Assembly: GCA_040773385.1 (NCBI GenBank)
Contig: JAXGWH010000017.1
Coordinates: forward strand, 1-20,830
DNA length: 20,830 nucleotides
Origin: Aeriscardovia sp040773385
GTDB lineage: Bacteria > Actinomycetota > Actinomycetes > Actinomycetales > Bifidobacteriaceae
Direction: 5' to 3'
The notes below the pieces were generated by a model. That model made no database searches, had not been told where the DNA came from, and saw only the letters and a program-made list of their open reading frames with translations. Shown piece by piece: positions 16,484-20,830 of this stretch (positions are counted from its first letter, which is position 1; each line of letters begins with the position of its first letter). Made by a program: the position numbers and the translations under genes.

Positions 16484-17416
16484 ATGGCCTCTCAACTTGC
16501 GCTCAAATCGCGCATCTCGTCCACCAAGGCCCTGGGCAAGATCTTCAACGCCCAGGAGATGATCGCCTCCGCGCACATCGCGCAGTCGCGGCGTCAGGCC
16601 CTCGAGGCCAAGCCTTTCACGGATGCGCTCAATGACGCGATGCTGAGTCTGCTGGCCCACACGGACATCACCCACCCGATCTTCAATCAGGAGATGAACA
16701 ACAATCGCGTGGCCGTGCTGGCCGTTGCCGCCGATCGCGGCATGGCCGGCGCGTACACGTCGAACATCATCCGCCAGACGCAGGATCTGCTCACGCACCT
16801 CGACAAGGCCGGCAAGAACCCCGAGCTGTTTGTGTTCGGCCGCCGCGCGGTGGACTACTACAAGTACCGCAACCGCGACGTGAAGGCGACGTGGGAGGGC
16901 GAGTCCGACCGGCCCAGCGTGGCCACGGCCCGCGCGATCTCCGACCGCCTGCTCGACGCCTACATGAAGCCGGGCAGTGAGGGCGGCGTCTCCGAGCTGT
17001 ACATCGTCTACACCGAGTTCATCAACATGGTCTCGCAGAAGGTGCGCGTGCTGCGCATGCTGCCGATCGAGCTGGTGGAGGACACGGGCGAGGAACGGCC
17101 CGACCCATTCAACGCGAAGCGCGACCTGCGCTCCACGCAGGCGGTGCCGCTCTACACGTTCGAGCCTGACGCGCAGACCGTGCTCGACAAGGTGCTGCCG
17201 CTGTACGTGCGCGCCCGCATCCACGAGTGTCTGCTCACGGCGGCCGCCTCGGAGACCGCCTCGCGGCAGAACGCGATGCACTCGGCCACCGACAACGCCA
17301 ACAAGCTCATCGACAACCTGACACTGGAGCTCAACCAGTCGCGCCAGGCACAGATCACCTCGGAGCTCACGGAGATCGTCGCCGGCGCCGATGCACTCAA
17401 GAAACAGAAAGACTAA
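16484..17416 (+). CDS. atpG: ATP synthase F1 subunit gamma
   Basis: Central rotor shaft that couples c-ring rotation to catalysis. The protein is 310 aa. The N-terminal helix QLALKSRISSTKALGKIF and the C-terminal helix with the family signature SRQNAMHSATDNANKLID form the coiled-coil axle, with a Rossmann-like domain between (RVAVLAVAADRGMAGAYTS). Two starts are possible: GTG 16478, overlapping the atpA stop as GTGA, and ATG 16484. The ATG is preferred because AGGGG (16471-16475) sits at eight bases from it but only two from the GTG, and MASQLALKSRI matches the usual N-terminus. Confidence 0.96.
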   Translation: MASQLALKSRISSTKALGKIFNAQEMIASAHIAQSRRQALEAKPFTDALNDAMLSLLAHTDITHPIFNQEMNNNRVAVLAVAADRGMAGAYTSNIIRQTQDLLTHLDKAGKNPELFVFGRRAVDYYKYRNRDVKATWEGESDRPSVATARAISDRLLDAYMKPGSEGGVSELYIVYTEFINMVSQKVRVLRMLPIELVEDTGEERPDPFNAKRDLRSTQAVPLYTFEPDAQTVLDKVLPLYVRARIHECLLTAAASETASRQNAMHSATDNANKLIDNLTLELNQSRQAQITSELTEIVAGADALKKQKD

Positions 17417-17425
17417 AGGAGCGTC

Positions 17426-18937
17426 ATGGCTGAAAACACTGTGAAGGCACCTGAGGATAAGGCCGTCCAGAGCGAGGTCAAGGCCGAGAACTCCGCCGCC
17501 AGCACCGGCAGGGTCGTCGCCGTCCAGGGCTCCGTCGTCGACGTCGAGTTCCCGGTGGGCCACATCCCGGACATCTACAACGCCCTGACCGTGCAGATCC
17601 ACAACACCGCCAAGGAGGAGGGCGAGCAGGCCGTCACGACCATCACCCTCGAGGTGGAGGAGCACATGGGCGATTCCATCGTGCGCTGCATCTCCCTGGA
17701 CGCCACCGACGGCCTCGTGCGCGGCTCGTCCGTCACCGACACCGGCGGCCAGATCCGCGTGCCGGTCGGCGATGTCACGCTCGGCCACGTCTTCAACGCC
17801 AAGGGCGACATCCTCAACAAGAAGCCCGGCGAGAAGATCCAGGTCAAGGAGCGCTGGAACATTCACCGCGACCCGCCGGCCTTCGAGGACCTCGCCCCGC
17901 GCACGCAGATGCTCGAGACGGGCATCAAGGTCATCGACCTGCTCACCCCGTATGTGCAGGGCGGCAAGATCGGCCTGTTCGGCGGCGCCGGCGTGGGCAA
18001 GACCGTCCTCATCCAGGAGATGATCCAGCGCACCGCGCAGAACCACGGCGGCGTCTCGGTCTTCGCCGGTGTGGGCGAGCGCACCCGTGAGGGTAACGAC
18101 CTCATCGGCGAGATGAGCCGGGCGGGCGTCATCGACAAGACGGCCCTCGTCTTCGGCCAGATGGATGAGACCCCGGGCACGCGTCTGCGCGTCCCGCTCA
18201 CCGCCCTGACCATGGCCGAGTACTTCCGCGACGTCGAGAACCAGGACGTGCTCCTGTTCATCGACAACATCTTCCGCTTCACGCAGGCGGGTTCGGAGGT
18301 CTCCACGCTGCTGGGCCACATGCCCTCCGCCGTGGGCTACCAGCCGAACCTCGCCGACGAGATGGGCGCCCTGCAGGAGCGCATCACCTCCACGAAGGGC
18401 CACTCGATCACCTCGATGCAGGCCGTCTACGTGCCCGCGGACGATTACACCGACCCGGCCCCGGCCACCACTTTCGCGCACCTCGACGCCACCACGGTGC
18501 TCTCGCGTGACATCTCCTCGCGCGGCATCTACCCGGCCGTCGACCCGCTCGCCTCCACCTCCCGCATTCTGGATCCCCGTTACATCGGCCAGACGCACTA
18601 CGACTGCGCCACCCGTGTGAAGGCGATCCTCCAGCGCAACGCCGAGCTGCAGGACATCATCGCCCTCATCGGCATCGATGAGCTGGGCGAGGAGGACAAG
18701 ACGATCGTCAACCGCGCGCGCAAGATCCAGCAGTTCCTCGGCCAGAACTTTTTCGTCGCCAAGCAGTTCACGGGCCTCGAGGGCTCGTACGTGCCGGCGG
18801 AGGAGACCATCGAGGCCTTCACCCGCATCTGCGACGGCGTGTACGACAAGCTGCCGGTGCAGGCGTTTGCCAACGTCGGCGGCATCGACGACGTGGAGCG
18901 CAAGTGGCACGACATGCAGAAGGAATACGGTGACTGA
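17426..18937 (+). CDS. atpD: ATP synthase F1 subunit beta
   Basis: Catalytic subunit of the head. The protein is 503 aa, including a poorly conserved, charged N-terminal extension of about 25 residues. The P-loop GGAGVGKT is at 186-193 (K192), with the catalytic Glu region GVGERTREGNDL and Walker B-type LLFIDNIFRFTQAGSEVS downstream. The alpha/beta signature PAVDPLASTS lies at about 369-378. The ATG has AAAGGAG upstream. The stop overlaps the atpC start by one base (TGATG), which implies coupled translation. Confidence 0.98.
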   Translation: MAENTVKAPEDKAVQSEVKAENSAASTGRVVAVQGSVVDVEFPVGHIPDIYNALTVQIHNTAKEEGEQAVTTITLEVEEHMGDSIVRCISLDATDGLVRGSSVTDTGGQIRVPVGDVTLGHVFNAKGDILNKKPGEKIQVKERWNIHRDPPAFEDLAPRTQMLETGIKVIDLLTPYVQGGKIGLFGGAGVGKTVLIQEMIQRTAQNHGGVSVFAGVGERTREGNDLIGEMSRAGVIDKTALVFGQMDETPGTRLRVPLTALTMAEYFRDVENQDVLLFIDNIFRFTQAGSEVSTLLGHMPSAVGYQPNLADEMGALQERITSTKGHSITSMQAVYVPADDYTDPAPATTFAHLDATTVLSRDISSRGIYPAVDPLASTSRILDPRYIGQTHYDCATRVKAILQRNAELQDIIALIGIDELGEEDKTIVNRARKIQQFLGQNFFVAKQFTGLEGSYVPAEETIEAFTRICDGVYDKLPVQAFANVGGIDDVERKWHDMQKEYGD

Positions 18938-19308
18938 TGGCCGATACCGCTGCGACCGGTTTCTCGGTCAATCTCGTTGCCTCCGACCGGCCGGTCTACT
19001 CCGGCCGGGCGCGCTACGCCGTCATCCCCGACCCGTTCGGGGCGATGGCGTTCCTGCCGGGGCATGAGCCGATCCTCTGCACCCTGCAGAAGGGCGTGGT
19101 GCGCATCGATGACCCCAACGGCAAGAGGCTGCTCTTCGACATCGACGGGGGATTCGCCTCGTTCGACTCGGACAAACTGACCGTGGCCGTGGGCCATGCG
19201 AGGCAGCACGAGGCAGGTTCTGCCGCGGCGCCGGCCCCGGCTTCTGCGTCTGCGCCGTCTGACATGGCTTCCGGCAAGGCTTCTGCCGGCCAGGGCGCAG
19301 AAAACTGA
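18937..19308 (+). CDS. atpC: ATP synthase F1 subunit epsilon, lacking the C-terminal helical hairpin
   Basis: Links gamma to the c ring. The protein is 123 aa. Residues 1-87 form the conserved beta-sandwich (FSVNLVASDRPVYSGRARYA, FLPGHEPILCTLQKG, FDIDGGFASFDSDKLTVAV). The usual second domain, two helices that bind ATP and can block hydrolysis, is missing. Residues 88-123 are an Ala/Ser/Pro/Gly low-complexity tail. Loss of this domain removes one brake on ATP hydrolysis, in keeping with a fermentative organism that uses the enzyme as a proton pump; this is inference. The start overlaps the atpD stop (TGATG). A terminator follows 33 bases on. Confidence 0.93.
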   Translation: MADTAATGFSVNLVASDRPVYSGRARYAVIPDPFGAMAFLPGHEPILCTLQKGVVRIDDPNGKRLLFDIDGGFASFDSDKLTVAVGHARQHEAGSAAAPAPASASAPSDMASGKASAGQGAEN

Positions 19309-19341
19309 TCCGCGTCTGATTCGCCACCGGCCTGTTCTCTG

Positions 19342-19374
19342 ATCCCGTTCACCTCATGGTGGACGGGATTTTTT
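19342..19374 (+). terminator. atp operon terminator
   Basis: ATCCCGTTCACC, loop TCAT, GGTGGACGGGAT form a 12-bp stem with a single G:T pair (19342-19369), followed by a T6 run. Confidence 0.94.
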
Positions 19375-19382
19375 ATAGGGCT

Positions 19383-19446
19383 CCTGTTGCGCGCCGCCTG
19401 AGTTCTTGTTGCGCACAGCCTGACGAGCCTGTTGCGGGCGATTCCG
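19383..19446. repeat. Imperfect ~22-base tandem repeat, three units
   Basis: Units begin at 19383, 19405 and 19428 and share CYTGTTGCG. The first two also share GCCTGA at matching positions. Confidence 0.6.
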
Positions 19447-19533
19447 GGCGAGGCGCCCATGACTGTCCGCGTACGTCGGGCCGCCATGTGCTCCATCCGG
19501 CGGTTATCCGCGCTCTACGGTTCATTCAACGTT

Positions 19534-19806
19534 TATTTGCGTTCATTGGGGTTGATCTGCCACCCTCCAGGCATCTATCTGTGCTCAGTGGGGTGGCCCA
19601 AATGTCTGAGGCGCCTGATTTGCTTTGACGTTGCGTCGATGTGATGGTGAGTGTCACGGTTGGCCAGCCCCAATGAACGCAAATAGATCCTCAAGAGATG
19701 CTAATTGTGCCCCAACGAAAGCGAATAGGCCATCGGGAAATGTTGAGGCTGTTGGGAGACGTCGAGGTCATCGGGAACGTTGATTGTGCCCCAGTGAATG
19801 CGGATG
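19534..19806. repeat. Degenerate 18-bp repeat family, mirrored array
   Basis: The reference unit is TATTTGCGTTCATTGGGG. Plus-strand copies are at 19534-19551 and 19576-19593 (14/18 match). Minus-strand copies are at 19668-19685 (perfect 18/18 complement of the first), 19710-19727 (15/18) and 19789-19806 (weaker). Start-to-start distance is 42 bases for both the first two and the third and fourth copies, so copies 1-4 are arranged symmetrically about a centre near 19630. A partial TATTTGCG lies at 19829-19836. The function is unknown. Confidence 0.8.
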
Positions 19807-19815
19807 CGGCGTAAG

Positions 19816-19848
19816 AAAGAGCTGTATCTATTTGCGGAAAAGAGCTGT
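19816..19848 (+). repeat. 10-bp direct repeat upstream of nucS
   Basis: AAAGAGCTGT occurs at 19816-19825 and 19839-19848, 23 bases apart, ending just before a -10-like GACAAT (19851-19856) and 27 bases before the nucS start. This is a possible activator or repressor site. Confidence 0.5.
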
Positions 19849-19874
19849 CAGACAATGCCGTAGGGTGGGGGACC

Positions 19875-20684
19875 GTGAGGATCATCGTCGCCGATTGCGA
19901 GGCCGAGTACACCGGCCGCCTGCTCGCGCAGCTGCCGCGCGCCCGCCGCGTCATCATGGTCAAGGCGGACCAGTCCGTGCTCATCTTCTCCGAGGCGGGC
20001 GCCTACAAGCCGCTCAACTGGATGGCCGCGCCGTGCCGTTTCCGCGAGACGTGCCTTGATGCTGATGGCGGCATCGGGAGCCACGCCGATGCAGTGACTA
20101 CGAACGACGAGCAGGCCGAGCGGGCTGATTCTGTCCGCGAGGCCACTGATCACAGTGACAGCGGGGATCCGGGAGACGATGTGCCGGCCGATCAGCCCGT
20201 CTCCATCCTGCAGGCGACGGCTCTCAAATCCGCCGACGCGCTCGTCATCCGTCTGTACAAAATCTATTCCGACGAGACGTATGACCTCGGCCAGGAGCCG
20301 GGCCTCGTCAAAGACGGCGTGGAGGACAACCTGCAGCATCTGCTCGCCGAGCAGATCGGCCGCATCGGGCCGGGCGCACGTCTCGTGCGGCGCGAGTATC
20401 CCACACCGGTCGGCCCGGTGGACATCATGGCCGTCGACGGGCAGGGCCGGCACGTGGCCATCGAGATCAAACGCCACGGCGGCGTGGACGGGGTGGAACA
20501 GCTCACCCGCTACGTCCACTTTCTCGGGCAGGACACGACGCTGCAGCCGCTGCGGGGCATGTTCGCCGCGCAGACCATCACCCCGCAGGCGCGCACCCTG
20601 GCCGCCTCGCGCGGGTTCGAATGCCTCATCCTCGATTACGACGACATGAAAAAAGAGGGCGAGGCAGACCTCACCCTCTTCTGA
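19875..20684 (+). CDS. nucS: Mismatch-specific endonuclease NucS/EndoMS
   Basis: Cleaves both strands at mismatches in non-canonical mismatch repair of actinobacteria lacking MutS/MutL, acting with the sliding clamp. The protein is 269 aa. The N-terminal DNA-binding/dimer domain (1-57) includes RLLAQLPRARRVIMVKADQS and AYKPLNWM. The nuclease domain (about 138-260) starts EPGLVKDGVEDNLQ and has the catalytic triad D183 (GPVDI), E197 and K199 (EIKR), with D-x13-E-x-K spacing as in the family. It ends ADLTLF, a likely clamp-binding peptide. Residues about 61-107 are an acidic, Ser-rich insertion in the linker that makes it ~40 residues longer than mycobacterial NucS. The start is GTG 19875 with GGTGGGGG upstream. 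A repeat-rich region precedes it. Confidence 0.95.
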   Translation: MRIIVADCEAEYTGRLLAQLPRARRVIMVKADQSVLIFSEAGAYKPLNWMAAPCRFRETCLDADGGIGSHADAVTTNDEQAERADSVREATDHSDSGDPGDDVPADQPVSILQATALKSADALVIRLYKIYSDETYDLGQEPGLVKDGVEDNLQHLLAEQIGRIGPGARLVRREYPTPVGPVDIMAVDGQGRHVAIEIKRHGGVDGVEQLTRYVHFLGQDTTLQPLRGMFAAQTITPQARTLAASRGFECLILDYDDMKKEGEADLTLF

Positions 20685-20830
20685 AAGGCCGGGCTATAGG
20701 AACTAAAAATGGTGTTTATTCTGCTTGCTAGCCCATGTGGCAGTAAGGGTGAGAGGCTGTAATTAACAGCTAAGCCTGTTAATAGGGTTGGATTAGGCGG
20801 GTGAGGACCAGATCCAGCCGGGCGAGGAAA
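20685..20830. other. Intergenic tail of the window with overlapping inverted repeats
   Basis: No gene is visible in the last 146 bases. GCTGT-AATTA-ACAGC (20756-20770) overlaps the perfect 8-bp inverted repeat ATTAACAG-CTAAGC-CTGTTAAT (20762-20783). The segment is AT-richer and is likely a promoter/operator region for a gene beyond the right edge. No terminator for nucS is evident. Confidence 0.45.

Larger units (their letters stand above)
19375..19874. other. Repeat-rich, AT-richer intergenic region before nucS
   Basis: Five hundred bases with no convincing gene. The composition is visibly less GC-rich than the flanking genes. It holds three imperfect ~22-base tandem units (19383-19446), a family of degenerate 18-bp repeats in mirrored orientation (19534-19806), a pair of 10-bp direct repeats (19816-19848) and a weak -10-like GACAAT (19851-19856) before nucS. 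Short open frames here (for example 19356-19628) show no family features and no ribosome site. Confidence 0.75.

Noticed and set aside
19356..19644. Small open frames (70-90 residues) after atpC
   Set aside because: They overlap the terminator or repeats, lack ribosome sites and have no recognisable features.
19534..19806. CRISPR array
   Set aside because: Repeats are only 18 bp, degenerate, on both strands, with gaps of 24 bases or more of unequal length, and no cas genes are nearby.
20794..20830. 5' end of RNase P RNA (rnpB)
   Set aside because: The last bases GAGGAAA recall the conserved start of RNase P RNA, but I could not pair the preceding sequence into the P1-P3 helices and the window ends there.

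Overview
The window is a high-GC chromosomal segment from an actinobacterium, most likely a Bifidobacterium or close relative. The evidence for this is: an atypical ValRS with a long charged tail, a GlnR-type orphan regulator, GlgE, the mismatch endonuclease NucS, an ATP synthase operon in the order atpBEFHAGDC without atpI, and an epsilon subunit reduced to its beta domain. The genus is inferred from protein character and gene order; I could not run a search.

Left part (1-6720): a G11/C16 homopolymer pair lies downstream of valS. valS (minus) follows a membrane-anchored family-5 solute-binding protein (minus). Divergent from the latter is nth (endonuclease III), which converges on glnR, a nitrogen-type response regulator with a degenerate receiver. 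A promoter region at about 6762-6831 separates glnR from an unrecognised polytopic membrane protein on the plus strand.

Middle (6889-11590): the membrane protein ends at a bidirectional terminator shared with ppa (inorganic pyrophosphatase, minus). Upstream of ppa on the same strand is glgE, the maltosyltransferase that builds alpha-glucan from maltose-1-phosphate. A 489-bp divergent region with an HspR (HAIR)-like site separates glgE from the small heat-shock gene hsp20, which has its own strong terminator.

Right part (11700-20830): a strong sigma70-type promoter drives an initiator tRNA-fMet with its own terminator. The complete F1Fo ATP synthase operon follows (atpB, E, F, H, A, G, D, C), ending at a clear terminator. 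In a fermentative organism this enzyme is expected to work mainly as an ATP-driven proton pump, and the missing inhibitory C-terminus of epsilon fits that. The c subunit has an unusual second carboxylate and Ala replacements in its glycine packing motif. A 500-bp AT-richer gap then holds a family of degenerate 18-bp repeats in mirrored orientation. It is followed by nucS, the actinobacterial substitute for MutS/MutL mismatch repair.

Most of the window is conserved housekeeping sequence. The points most worth a second look are the mirrored 18-bp repeat family before nucS, the two-carboxylate c subunit, the structured spacer before atpE, and the HAIR-like site before hsp20. I found no mobile element, CRISPR array or clear novel multi-gene system.
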